Below, one piece after another: positions 18,172 through 26,991 of a DNA stretch of 35,192 nucleotides. Every line of letters starts with the position of its first letter. The first letter of the stretch is position 1. The position numbers and the translations under genes are program-made. The stretch is from Paludibacter sp. (GTDB lineage: Bacteria > Bacteroidota > Bacteroidia > Bacteroidales > Paludibacteraceae), in NCBI GenBank assembly GCA_013426815.1, contig JACDZH010000010.1, positions 1-35,192 of the forward strand. The letters run 5' to 3'. The notes under the pieces were generated by a model, which worked only from the letters and a program-made list of their open reading frames with translations, did not search any database and had not been told where the DNA came from.

Positions 18172-18711
18172 TTACTTTAGTTTTGCAGTTGCATTCTCAA
18201 CAAAAAAAGCTGCATCGTAGGGTTTTGATGTGTCAATTTTAAATTTTCCTTTAACTATTACCTCTGTATTTATCATCTCATTTCGGCTCAATTTCCATGG
18301 CTTATCCAAATTTACCATAAGAGTCCAGCGCATGGCCTCTTGGGGGTCTATAACGCAGGCCTGAGCCAAACCTAAAGTTGGAAGTAAAAAGAATGACATG
18401 ATTTTGGTTGTAGAGTCATTAACCATTTCGCAACCGTTTCCAAAAAAAACCGCTGCTCCCGAAAGATTGATTTCATTCCCTTCAAGTTCTTTTAATTCTT
18501 TTGGAATAGAAAATTTGGCTGTTTGACCATCGATAATTGTTGCTCTAACTTTATAAAATGCATCCCAGTTTTTATTAATCTCATCAGTTTGTAGATTGTC
18601 CAACGTTGGCATATTTCCAACATTATCATTACTTACTTTACTAAACTCGATAAAATACAAAGCCGCAACCAATACAATAATCAAAACAACAATCAACCAA
18701 TTCCTTTTCAT
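18172..18711 (-). CDS. Small membrane-anchored extracytoplasmic protein (DUF3299-like)
   Basis: A 179-residue protein with one N-terminal membrane segment (WLIVVLIIVLVAALYFI) and a beta-rich extracytoplasmic domain. The pattern FSIPKELKELEGNEINLSGAAVFF, followed by a later MSFFLLPTLGLAQACVIDP, resembles DUF3299-type proteins, but I would not insist on the family. It sits between the PhoD-like gene (9-bp gap) and the permease (4-bp gap), so it is most likely a partner of the permease. No catalytic motif is visible. Confidence 0.7.
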   Translation of the reverse strand: MKRNWLIVVLIIVLVAALYFIEFSKVSNDNVGNMPTLDNLQTDEINKNWDAFYKVRATIIDGQTAKFSIPKELKELEGNEINLSGAAVFFGNGCEMVNDSTTKIMSFFLLPTLGLAQACVIDPQEAMRWTLMVNLDKPWKLSRNEMINTEVIVKGKFKIDTSKPYDAAFFVENATAKLK

Positions 18712-18720
18712 TTATTTACA

Positions 18721-20397
18721 CTATTTTAAAGGATCAATTTTCCAAGTGATATTCTGACCCGAACCGGATTGGCGTATAGTACGTGGCCAACCGGGCATCT
18801 GTTTTACACCGGCTTTGGTTACATCTGTAAACCTGTCCCAACTTTCGAATGTTACGCTTTTAGCTTTTTTATTGAATCGAACAATACCAAAACCTTCGCG
18901 AAGATTATCAGCTCCTTCTATGTTAGCATACGCATGCATAGTAATTCTATTTCCAAAGCCATCAAGATAGTCACCTGTAAATGGTAATGGATTTTTAGGT
19001 TCTTTGTTTTTTCCGGCTTTTTCATCCAAAGGATACCACCAACGTTTATAAACTGTATTTACTATAGCTGGTGCTACAAATGTAAAAGGTCCATCTTTGA
19101 AGTTATCAATACCGTTCTGAACTAAAGTTGCAATATGTTGATCACCAGCTAAATGCATAGCTCCGGCAGCCTTTATGGCACGTAAAGCTTCGTTTCGTCC
19201 TGTTTGAGGCCAGCTATTACAGTCGAGATCAGCTTGTAAGTAATTTTCAAATTCACCATGACGATGTGCAGAGCCCGCAAAGCCTGTTTGTGAAAGAACG
19301 CATTTCATAGAAACTCCTTTGTATTGTTTGCCCCATTCTTTGAGAAATTTAAGCTGACGTGAACCGAGTAATTCTAAACCAGGTAAATCAATCGATTTTG
19401 GATCGTATTCAGGATCACGTACATGGTCGGGACGCGGTCCTTGTTGTGGAATTTTGCCAGAGGGGCCACTTTTAAATTTGCGGTCCTCGATAATTGCAAA
19501 ATCGATGCCACCTATATTCATGCTTGTATAATAAACCCCAATACCTTGTTTAACAGGTGTCGGATCATACGCATCGGGCAAATGAGATGTTTGACAACGT
19601 TCCACCATTTTAACATATTCGTGATGATAAAAATAACCACCATCATTTCCTTTGTCTGTGGAAGCTATTTTACCACCCTCTCCCCAGAGATTACCCTGAC
19701 CAATATCATGATCATCGGGAATTGTTATGCAAGGACGATTACGAAACAACTCGCGAAACTGAAGACCAAAAAGAAGCCACGCTGCAGTATGTTCGGTATG
19801 ATCGTAACTTTGGTCTCCTGCAAAAAAAACTAAATCGGGATTAAAATAATTAACATTTCGTGTAAACTCAGCACGCTGATCACGCTCTCTATTTGAATTA
19901 CAATTTAGCGATGCCACTACAATTTCGTTTTTATAGGTTGGCTGTTTTCGTATCAAGCCTTGGTAAAATGCCTTTTGTCCATGTCGCAAACGGTACTTTA
20001 CATCTTTGGTTTCGTCCCATTTTTCAACTCTTAATAAAGCAGACCAGCCTAAGTCATTCACTTTCGATTTTGCCACTTCTACCCAATTACCGTTTTTAAA
20101 AAGTTCCAAACGTACAGTACGTGTTTCGTTTGGATACAATGGAAAAAGTTGTGCTGTCATTTTCATCACTTTGTTTTGAGTGGTGTAAATACCGAAACAA
20201 ATAACCTGATCCCGAGGTACATCTACATCAATGATTTTTTTTGGATTATTTTTTATCGATTTTGCAAGATTCCACCAATCGTTTATACAATAGGTATCAA
20301 TTTTTTCGAAAGGAGCCTTTACTGGAGGCGTACCATACTGTGCGTGAGTTGCACTAAAAATACTTAACAGAAGTACCGTAGAGATGAATGTTTTCAT
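18721..20397 (-). CDS. Exported PhoD-like metallophosphatase
   Basis: A 558-residue calcineurin-like/alkaline phosphatase D-type metallophosphoesterase. I start it at the ATG at 20397, which opens a clean signal peptide (MKTFISTVLLLSIFSATHAQ); the ORF-track start adds 20 residues before that signal. Metal-site motifs are FFAGDQSYDH (191-200), IPDDHD (226-231) and, near residue 425, LAGDQHIA. An N-terminal beta domain of about 150 residues precedes the catalytic domain, as in PhoD proteins. There is no T9SS tail, so it is probably periplasmic. It heads an operon with the small membrane protein and the permease, behind regulatory module C. The substrate (phosphodiester or monoester) is unknown. 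Confidence 0.87.
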   Translation of the reverse strand: MKTFISTVLLLSIFSATHAQYGTPPVKAPFEKIDTYCINDWWNLAKSIKNNPKKIIDVDVPRDQVICFGIYTTQNKVMKMTAQLFPLYPNETRTVRLELFKNGNWVEVAKSKVNDLGWSALLRVEKWDETKDVKYRLRHGQKAFYQGLIRKQPTYKNEIVVASLNCNSNRERDQRAEFTRNVNYFNPDLVFFAGDQSYDHTEHTAAWLLFGLQFRELFRNRPCITIPDDHDIGQGNLWGEGGKIASTDKGNDGGYFYHHEYVKMVERCQTSHLPDAYDPTPVKQGIGVYYTSMNIGGIDFAIIEDRKFKSGPSGKIPQQGPRPDHVRDPEYDPKSIDLPGLELLGSRQLKFLKEWGKQYKGVSMKCVLSQTGFAGSAHRHGEFENYLQADLDCNSWPQTGRNEALRAIKAAGAMHLAGDQHIATLVQNGIDNFKDGPFTFVAPAIVNTVYKRWWYPLDEKAGKNKEPKNPLPFTGDYLDGFGNRITMHAYANIEGADNLREGFGIVRFNKKAKSVTFESWDRFTDVTKAGVKQMPGWPRTIRQSGSGQNITWKIDPLK

Positions 20398-20482
20398 TTT
20401 AAACAAATATGAATAGTTTATACGATTTTTTAAAACATTAGTTAAAAAAAACTTCATAATTCAATTATCAAAAGAAAAACAG

Positions 20483-20537
20483 TAAGTCACAAATGATTGA
20501 AATTGTGGACAGCCTTAAATGTGTTATAAAACACATT
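20483..20537 (-). promoter_or_regulatory. Conserved regulon module, copy C
   Basis: Read toward the PhoD-like gene: perfect dyad AATGTGTTTTATAACACATT (20518-20537, 8-bp arms around TTAT), then TGTCCACA (20504-20511) and TGACTTA (20483-20489) with the same 10- and 14-bp spacers. The chosen ATG at 20397 would leave a leader of roughly 75 nt. Confidence 0.88.
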
Positions 20538-20579
20538 TTATTTTAAAAACAACGCTATGGGAGTGATTTATCCTATTTA

Positions 20580-21161
20580 TCAACTAAATAGAAAAAGGAA
20601 TAAAATCGTTAAATGATCTATTTTTCCATCGAGCATCGATTTTAATGAACCGATAGCACGAAATACCAACTTACGAGCCGAATCATTTTTTAATTTCATA
20701 ATATTGCATATCTGCTCATATTCCATACTACACTCATAACGTAAATATATAATTTCTCGTTGACGCGCACTAAGACTACCTAAAGCATTTACAAGCATTT
20801 TTTCTTTTGAGCTCACTTTTTCTTTATCTGCCATCTCTTCTTCCAATGAAAAAACACCTTCAAATTTTAATGGATGTTCTTCAAAATAATCTATTTTATT
20901 GCTTTTGGTTAACTCTTTTATCATTGCATTTTTCAATGCTTTTAATAAATAATAGCGGATATTGTTGGTGGTATTCAAACGTTCTTTAGCCTGAATAATT
21001 TTTATAAAAACCTCCTGAATTGAGTCTTTAATAAACTCAGGGTCATTCTTAAAGCGTATTCCATATTGGAACATAGCATCAAAATGCTGAAAATAAATTT
21101 CAGACAGAGCACTTTTGTCGCCTGACTTAAACCTATCCCATATTTGTATATCTTCTTCCAA
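20580..21161 (-). CDS. ECF-type RNA polymerase sigma factor, orphan
   Basis: A 193-residue sigma-70 family protein of the extracytoplasmic-function group. Sigma region 2 spans about residues 20-85 (DSIQEVFIKI is the core-binding and -10-recognition part) and region 4 about 125-175 (LSARQREIIYLRY, then helix-turn-helix YEQICNIMKLKNDSARKLVFRAI). A short hydrophobic C-terminal tail (LTILFLFLF) is typical of Bacteroidota ECF factors. Such genes are usually followed by a FecR-type anti-sigma gene and SusC/SusD; none is present here. Regulatory module C begins 43 bp downstream of its stop. It has its own housekeeping-type promoter. It is the natural candidate to read the TGTCCACA-N14-TGACTTA elements in this window, but that is inference. 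Confidence 0.9.
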   Translation of the reverse strand: MEEDIQIWDRFKSGDKSALSEIYFQHFDAMFQYGIRFKNDPEFIKDSIQEVFIKIIQAKERLNTTNNIRYYLLKALKNAMIKELTKSNKIDYFEEHPLKFEGVFSLEEEMADKEKVSSKEKMLVNALGSLSARQREIIYLRYECSMEYEQICNIMKLKNDSARKLVFRAIGSLKSMLDGKIDHLTILFLFLFS

Positions 21162-21212
21162 TGTAGTGTGATTTTATATATAAGGTGTTTTCCTATTCGG
21201 GCTTTCGGGGTA

Positions 21213-21244
21213 CAAAAATACATTTTTTTTTAGTTTGGTGCAAA
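21213..21244 (-). promoter_or_regulatory. Bacteroidota housekeeping promoter of the sigma gene
   Basis: On the minus strand TTTG (21241-21244) is followed after 20 bp by TATTTTTG (21213-21220), an exact fit to the Bacteroidota -33 TTTG and -7 TAnnTTTG consensus. The start of transcription would be near 21206, about 45 nt before the sigma factor ATG. Confidence 0.72.
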
Positions 21245-21348
21245 AAAGAAATTAGAACACACAAAACAATCTTGAAATAATATTGAGTTTTTTAAGAGAT
21301 TGAAAAAAAACAATTTAAATAACTTAATGATTCAAAATAGCTAATAAG

Positions 21349-21655
21349 TTCTACTTTGACAGCTTTATTTTAAACGAAATAATAACGTGGATTTAGCGGA
21401 TTATTTTTTGATATGATTACTGATTTATACACCGATTAAAAAATTTCAAAAAAGAAATTTGCAGATAGAAGTTATAATGTATCTTTATTTCATCCTAATT
21501 TTGACTTGTCAAAATTTAAATCCGAATTATATCTGTTTTTTTTCAATTTTTTTCAATTTATATCAGTTTTAATCTGCCTTATTCGTTAAATCCGAGTTGC
21601 TATTCTTTTTAAATTTCTTTCCTTGAAAATTAATCTTTAATCTGTCAAAGTAGAA
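21349..21655. repeat. 307-bp fold-back element with 14-bp inverted ends (MITE-like)
   Basis: TTCTACTTTGACAG (21349-21362) is repeated as its exact reverse complement CTGTCAAAGTAGAA (21642-21655). Near the exact middle is a perfect hairpin, AATTTTGACTTGTCAAAATT (21497-21516). The two arms also resemble each other loosely (GGATTTAGCGGATT versus CGGATTTAACGAAT on the other strand). No ORF of substance lies inside. No clear target-site duplication is seen. It may be a miniature transposable element or a fold-back repeat. Confidence 0.65.
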
Positions 21656-21839
21656 TTATGTAGTGTTAGGTTATTATTTAATGTGTTTGAAATTTGCTTT
21701 ACAATAGTAATATAATGCTGTTTTTAGATTTTTTGATTTGATTTGAATTGATTTAAATTAGCACGAAAAGAAAAAAATAATCATTAGAGTAAATTTGTGT
21801 TCTCTCATGTTTTTTTAATAATAAAGTGGCAATATCAAC

Positions 21840-22275
21840 ATGGAAAACATCAATATACGTGTATACAATAAATTCTTATAAAAAATCTAATAATCTAAAA
21901 TGTAGTTATTTATCAACAAAAAGTTCGTTATGATTAAAGATGGGATAAACTAAAAGGATAAATAACAAATACTACACTCTCAGCTAAAGAGTTTTATGAA
22001 CAATATCATGGATTGTAGGTTGTAGAAAATGCATTTACAGTTACTATAGGAACGATATACTCAAACCAATGTTTCAATTTAGTGCATGTAGGATAGAGGC
22101 TTATGTTTGTAACTGTTTTATAGCATAAAAGGTTTAAAAAGAACAGGATAAGTTATTGAAGCTTAAAGTAATAGACCTTATTGTTGACAAAGTGATAAGT
22201 ATTTCTAAAACAATAACTACAATCAAAGTGAAACTGTTCAAAGTTTTACACAATTATAAAAAACTATGGTCATAA
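21840..22275 (+). mobile_element. Wreck of an IS1634-type (IS4 superfamily) transposase
   Basis: No ORF survives, but reading across three frames gives the C-terminal part of a transposase: ENINIRVYNKFL and KKFVMIKDG (from 21840), then LKG*ITNTTLSAKEFYEQYHGL*VVENAF (from 21950), then KPMFQFSACRIEAYVCNCFIA*KV*KE and DKVISISKTITTIKVKL (from 22063). These match the usual order of IS1634 transposase motifs (NRGYNKFLK, LKGYITNT, VERAF, RPMFHFT..RIEAH, AYKVYKEL). At least two frameshifts and many stops are present. The N-terminal two thirds and the element ends are not recognisable. Confidence 0.65.
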
Positions 22276-22584
22276 CATCCAGAAATAAATCTAATGATAT
22301 ACTATTTGAAGTCAGCTTTTGGAATAGCATCTTGTATTTATCTACTTATTAACTTTTGATGAGAATTTCATAAATGCAAAAATATGGAATCTCTATTTCA
22401 AATAGAGCAATCTGATTAAAAATTTGCATTTTTGGAAGTCCCAATGTCGAAGTAAGGCAATGATTATGTTTTATATTTGAACCAACCATTTTACCTAAAT
22501 TGAGACCAATATCAATCCAATACGCCCTCATTAATGGTCTGAATTGCTAAAATTATTCATACATTAATTGCAATTTAAAAGAGA
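22276..22584. other. Intergenic stretch, nothing recognised
   Basis: AT-rich DNA between the transposase relic and the TldE-like gene. The 60-residue minus ORF at 22349-22531 has no recognisable family and no clear start signals; I regard it as chance. Part of this may be further decayed insertion sequence. Confidence 0.4.
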
Positions 22585-24306
22585 TTATTTTGCAGCTATC
22601 GGACTAGAAACTATAGGCAGTTTTGCTTTTGGTGAATTGTCTATTTCAATACTTATGTCGTTAAATGCAATTGCTTTTGGTACAATAAATGAAACGGGAA
22701 TTTGTTGATTTGATAAAAAGTTATATGGTATTTGTTCGTCAGTTCCTCCCAAAACGTATTTGAATGAAAGCATTGGAAAATCACTAATATTGGCACATCT
22801 AACCATTTTTTCTTCACCGGTTTTTATCGAAACTTCATAAATGCCAACTGGCTTTGGGAGACCAGAACTACCTGGTTGAAAGAACTTTGCAAAATTTGAA
22901 GTTTCAAGTTTTCGGATAATATAATAATATTTAAGACCGTTTTTTTTAGTTTCTAAGGTTACATTTTTTATAAGTGCGCCATAATTCTCTCCATTTGAAA
23001 ACTTAATATTAATTACTCCAGGTGATTTTGTATATCCACCCATTAAATTGAATCTTAAGTGCCCATTCGACTCATTAATTTTGGAGCTTGGAACTCTATC
23101 ACTTAACAATGTATTTAAAATTCCTTTGTCCACAAGTTTTAAATCATTGCTTGGTTGTACTCCTTCTGCATCTATATTAAATGCGCCAATCAGTGTTGTA
23201 TTTTCAAAACTATTGGTTTTTGATTCGGTAATAATTGAAATATTTTCGTTACAAATTCGTTTTCCAATTTTATTTTGAATTTTGTTACTCATGCCCTTTG
23301 CCGAAGCTAATGCGTAAATTGGCTCACGCGAACTTATTAAGCCATTGTTTCCAAACAGCTTGATATTGAACAACTCGGCAAGAGCATCTGCTTCAAAAAC
23401 TACTGTACCTTGGTACGCCTCTTTAATTACTGATGCTGTACAACGATTATTAAGATCTTCAGCCATTTTTGTAACTTCTTTTGCCAATGCCTCTAAAGTA
23501 GGTAATTGTGAATTTAGCTTGGCAAATTTTAAAATATGGTCGTTAAGTATTTCTCCGTCATCCGCTTGTGTACTTGCGTTTACAGCAATACCGGCAATAC
23601 TTAAATTATTTCTTATTTTTGACCCTTCGCTATTTATTAAATAACAATTTGAATTCACAAACAAAAGATTTACAGTAGAACTTTGGATTTTGGGATATTT
23701 TTTAAAAATGGACGAAATTTCTTTGATATATCTCTCCCAGAATACTTTATCTGCTTTTAAAACTGTAGCATCTTCCAAAAAAACCATTGGTTTTGCTTGT
23801 GTATAGTCATCAAGAACCTTATTATTGTCAGCAATTTGTTGTTTAATAGCTGTTAACTTCTGGTTGTATTTTTCGATAGATAATTTGTACAATTTGTCTA
23901 ACATCGACCAGAAAAATCGCCTAATAGCTAAATAATCAGCATCATAAGGAATTGCTAATCTTGGACCCCCTGATCCGAAGTTGCGTGATCCATCTTGAAA
24001 ATTTTCATCGGTTAGCTTGTAATTGCCAACCAACAACCTAAATGAAGCATTTTTTAAGGGGTTTTCTTTTGATTGAATAATTGCTCCCAACGACGCATTT
24101 GCAAAATATACTTGTCCATCATTGTAATAATTTGCAATGAAAAAGGGTGGTTTATTGTTATTTAAGGTTAAATTAGTCAAGTTGCGATTCATTTCATCGC
24201 TTAATGCTTTGAAAATTAAATCTTCAGATTTATTAGCATGTGCAAAAAGTGCATAATTTATTGTGCTATAAATCACGGTAATAAATAGAAATTTTAATGT
24301 TTTCAT
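22585..24306 (-). CDS. Exported TldE/PmbA-like protein
   Basis: A 573-residue TldD/PmbA (TldE)-family protein with an N-terminal signal (MKTLKFLFITVIYSTINYALFA). The segment AYQGTVVFEADALAELFNIKLFG (about residues 297-318) occupies the position of the TldD metal motif but lacks HExxxH, as in the non-catalytic TldE subunit. Downstream KLVDKGILNTLLSDRVPSS and a gamma-like C-terminal beta region follow. A region with coiled-coil character is visible near residues 145-165. It starts 10 bp after the TldD-like gene, so the two would make a heterodimeric metalloprotease. Classical TldD/TldE is cytosolic and trims modified peptides; a signal peptide places this one outside the cytoplasm. Confidence 0.85.
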   Translation of the reverse strand: MKTLKFLFITVIYSTINYALFAHANKSEDLIFKALSDEMNRNLTNLTLNNNKPPFFIANYYNDGQVYFANASLGAIIQSKENPLKNASFRLLVGNYKLTDENFQDGSRNFGSGGPRLAIPYDADYLAIRRFFWSMLDKLYKLSIEKYNQKLTAIKQQIADNNKVLDDYTQAKPMVFLEDATVLKADKVFWERYIKEISSIFKKYPKIQSSTVNLLFVNSNCYLINSEGSKIRNNLSIAGIAVNASTQADDGEILNDHILKFAKLNSQLPTLEALAKEVTKMAEDLNNRCTASVIKEAYQGTVVFEADALAELFNIKLFGNNGLISSREPIYALASAKGMSNKIQNKIGKRICNENISIITESKTNSFENTTLIGAFNIDAEGVQPSNDLKLVDKGILNTLLSDRVPSSKINESNGHLRFNLMGGYTKSPGVINIKFSNGENYGALIKNVTLETKKNGLKYYYIIRKLETSNFAKFFQPGSSGLPKPVGIYEVSIKTGEEKMVRCANISDFPMLSFKYVLGGTDEQIPYNFLSNQQIPVSFIVPKAIAFNDISIEIDNSPKAKLPIVSSPIAAK

Positions 24307-24316
24307 GTTCCTTAGT

Positions 24317-26011
24317 TTAATTTTTGTCGTTAGGTCTTGCTAAAATGTAAGGACGGACTTGTGATTTGGCTTTTTTTTGTGTTTCAATATTCTTTACCAA
24401 TATTGTTGGGCTACAACACGAAACCGGTATACCCCCCGACTCAGCTCCACAAGTACCATTAAATACACCTTTATCTCCACCTGCCATATCAATTTGAGAA
24501 AACATGGATAATGGTGTTCCTATTAAATCTACCCCTCGAACTAATTCGTCAGCACGACCATCAACATAAACCCTGTAAACTAATGTTGGAGTCACATTAA
24601 AAGCACTTGGCATAAATCTTCCGGTAGTAGTAAACCCACCTGTAACTTCCTGAAACAAATAGCCATATTCAGCTTTTTGATTTTTAGCAAGTCGTATAAG
24701 TTCATCACGAAGTTCTTTTGTGGTTTTTGAATCTGATGTCTCAATCACCAAATTTGACTGACGCGAAATTGGTTGTAACCCCGCCTGGGCTCTACCATGA
24801 CCATTGGAAGCCGGAAAACCTTTGATAGGAGAACGTGACATTAGAAAATTTTTTAAAACACCATTTTCTACAATGTTCACTTTTTCTGCTTTTGTACCTT
24901 CATCGTCATATTGGTAGTAACCGTTTAGTGCAATACCATTGAAAGTTTTTTGAAGTGGATCACAATATACACTCAATGCTTTGGGCAAAATTAACTCGTT
25001 TACTTTTTTCTTGAAAGTTTGTCCATCAAATTCACTTTTCATCCGTTGTCCTTCAACTCTATGTCCAAAAATCTCGTGAAAAAATACGCCTGCAGCCTCT
25101 GCCGAAAGCAATGCCGTACCAGAAAAAGGATCGGCTACGGGTGCATTTTTTAATGCGGTTAAGTTTTTAACCTATAATTCAGTTTGCTTCATAATATCGT
25201 TGTCGGATGGTAGCAAATCAGGGCGATAAGAAAAAAAAGATTTGTATAAAGGCATTTCCATACCGTCTTTTGATTTAATAAATCCTTGAACATATAAATT
25301 TACAGACGTGTTGTTCTGAACAATATTATCACCCTTGCTGCTAACAAAATACTTGCGAAGTATTTCATAATTTATATTCGTTTCGCCATAAAATATGTCT
25401 TCATCTTTAAGAAATTCTGCCGAATACTTTCTTAATCGTTTTTCCCAATCTTTAGTATCAAATTTTATATAATCATTTTTTAATGGTTCTTCTTCAAATT
25501 TTAAAGGAGCATTCATAGTAAAATCTGCAGCTTTATCCTCTTCCTCAACTTTAATAGCAACATTGGTTTTTACTTTTGAGAATTTTGAAATTGCTTCTTG
25601 GTAAGCGTCATTTGTAGCTTTCCAAATCAAACTCTTTATTGCATCAGGATTATTTTCAGTTGATAGTTGAATTCTACTGAAGGATGTATAATCTGTTTTA
25701 TCTCTCAATTTGTGGAAATTATCTAACTGGGGAGTTCCAACTCGAATTGAAATTGTTAATGATCTGGTTTGGTTCGTTGATGAGTTTGTTAATGTCCCAA
25801 ATTGGGCATTTACTTGATAATTTTTGACATCATCGACTCTATAAGCAATATAGTAAACAGGTATTTCTTGTAGTTTTAAAACTTCAAATTCACGAGCTAC
25901 TTCTTCTTGCAAAATAAGTGATAATTTGTCTTGAGAAAAAATCTGATAACTGCAAATTGCAGAAAATAAAATAATTAAACTAAATGTTCTTCTTAGAATT
26001 CCTTTTTTCAT
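24317..26011 (-). pseudogene. Exported TldD-like metalloprotease split by an in-frame TAG
   Basis: Two ORF-track entries (25172-26011 and 24317-25111) are one protein. The first ends ..MKQTEL then TAG (25172-25174), and the same frame continues VKNLTALKNAPVADPFSGTALLSAEAAGVFFHEIFGH without any shift. The second ORF's listed start is a TTG inside this stretch, not a real start. The joined product (about 564 codons) has a signal peptide (MKKGILRRTFSLIILFSAICSYQIFS), an N-terminal TldD-like domain, the zinc motif HEIFGH, and a TldD C-terminal part ending CCSPTILVKNIE. Only one base separates it from an intact gene, so this is a young nonsense mutation, a sequencing error or suppressed translation. 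Confidence 0.82.
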
Positions 26012-26157
26012 TGCGTTTTATTATTAATTTGAAATAAGCTACATATTGTGCTTTACCTTAACCCCGTTACATAATTGTAAATGATAGATAAACAAAGCAT
26101 TACTAAGTATAGTCAGTGAATCATACTTTGTTTTTGCGAATATTTGGTTTTAAATTG

Positions 26158-26165
26158 CAAAGATA
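26158..26165 (-). promoter_or_regulatory. Possible -7 box for the TldD/TldE operon
   Basis: The minus strand has TATCTTTG, a perfect TAnnTTTG box, about 150 bp before the TldD-like ATG. No good TTTG -33 box is found at the expected distance, so this is only tentative. Confidence 0.35.
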
Positions 26166-26870
26166 GTTTTTTTAACTTAAGAAAAATGTTTTATTAATTT
26201 TATTGATTGAAATTGGATTTGAATAAGCAAAACAAATAAAACTCTCAAAAAAATTATTAATAAGCAGTGTGACTATCATGGCAAAACTTACCATTCATTT
26301 CGATGGTACTGAACACACTTTGTTTGTATAAAAAATTTCATTCGCCAAAAATCCCAAAGCAACAAATAAGGCTAAAGAAAGTAATGACTATATTTGATAA
26401 TCTGCAATTTATACATTATTTCAATTATTTTTCGATTCTTAATTTTAACAATCATCGAGCAGATGAAACTATAAGAAATGGATAAACATTTTACAAATAT
26501 AACAGTTTTTATCGGAAAATTCAAAGAACTACACATAAAATTAGATATTAACTGCCTTAATTGCGGGAATAGGGAGCATAATTTGCTTTCCTGTCTCGAT
26601 GCACTCTGTAAGTATGTCCGGTTATAGTCGCAGTTCATTACGTTGCTGCACATTAATGCATGGTTCTAAATTATCCATTTTAAAACTTATTTAAAGTCAT
26701 TTATTGCTTAAGAGTACCAAAATGGCTTTTCCAGCCTCTGTGTAGTTACAAACAAAAGCGTATATTTTTTAAAACTCTTCATTTTTCTAATTGCTCACAA
26801 AAGAGTTAATATTCAATTATTTTCATAATCAATTGACACTTTATATTGCATAAAAAGATTGAAAATATTT
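26166..26870. other. Long intergenic stretch between divergent units
   Basis: AT-rich DNA between the TldD-like gene and the regulon module D. Small ORFs occur: MAKLTIHFDGTEHTLFV near 26279, and a 49-codon frame at 26478-26627 (MDKHFTNITVFIGKFKE...). None is recognisable. They may be remnants of lost genes or chance frames; I would not call any of them a gene. Confidence 0.35.
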
Positions 26871-26878
26871 TACTTTTA

Positions 26879-26929
26879 TGTTTTACAACACATTTTTTAC
26901 TGTCCACAATTTATATATATTTTGACTTA
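26879..26929 (+). promoter_or_regulatory. Conserved regulon module, copy D
   Basis: TGTTTTACAACA (26879-26890), 10 bp, TGTCCACA (26901-26908), 14 bp, TGACTTA (26923-26929), then 62 bp to the ATG at 26992. This is the only copy on the plus strand, and it again faces its gene, so orientation tracks transcription. Confidence 0.87.
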
Positions 26930-26991
26930 TGAAGAATCTATTTAAAATTTAGCTTTGATTCAATTAATTCTTTAATAAAAACAAACAAAAA

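Noticed and set aside
22349-22531. 60-residue minus ORF before the TldE-like gene
   Set aside because: No recognisable family; it lies in AT-rich DNA next to a transposase relic.
26478-26627. 49-codon ORF with several Cys residues
   Set aside because: No family, no conserved neighbours and no clear promoter; described only within the intergenic entry.
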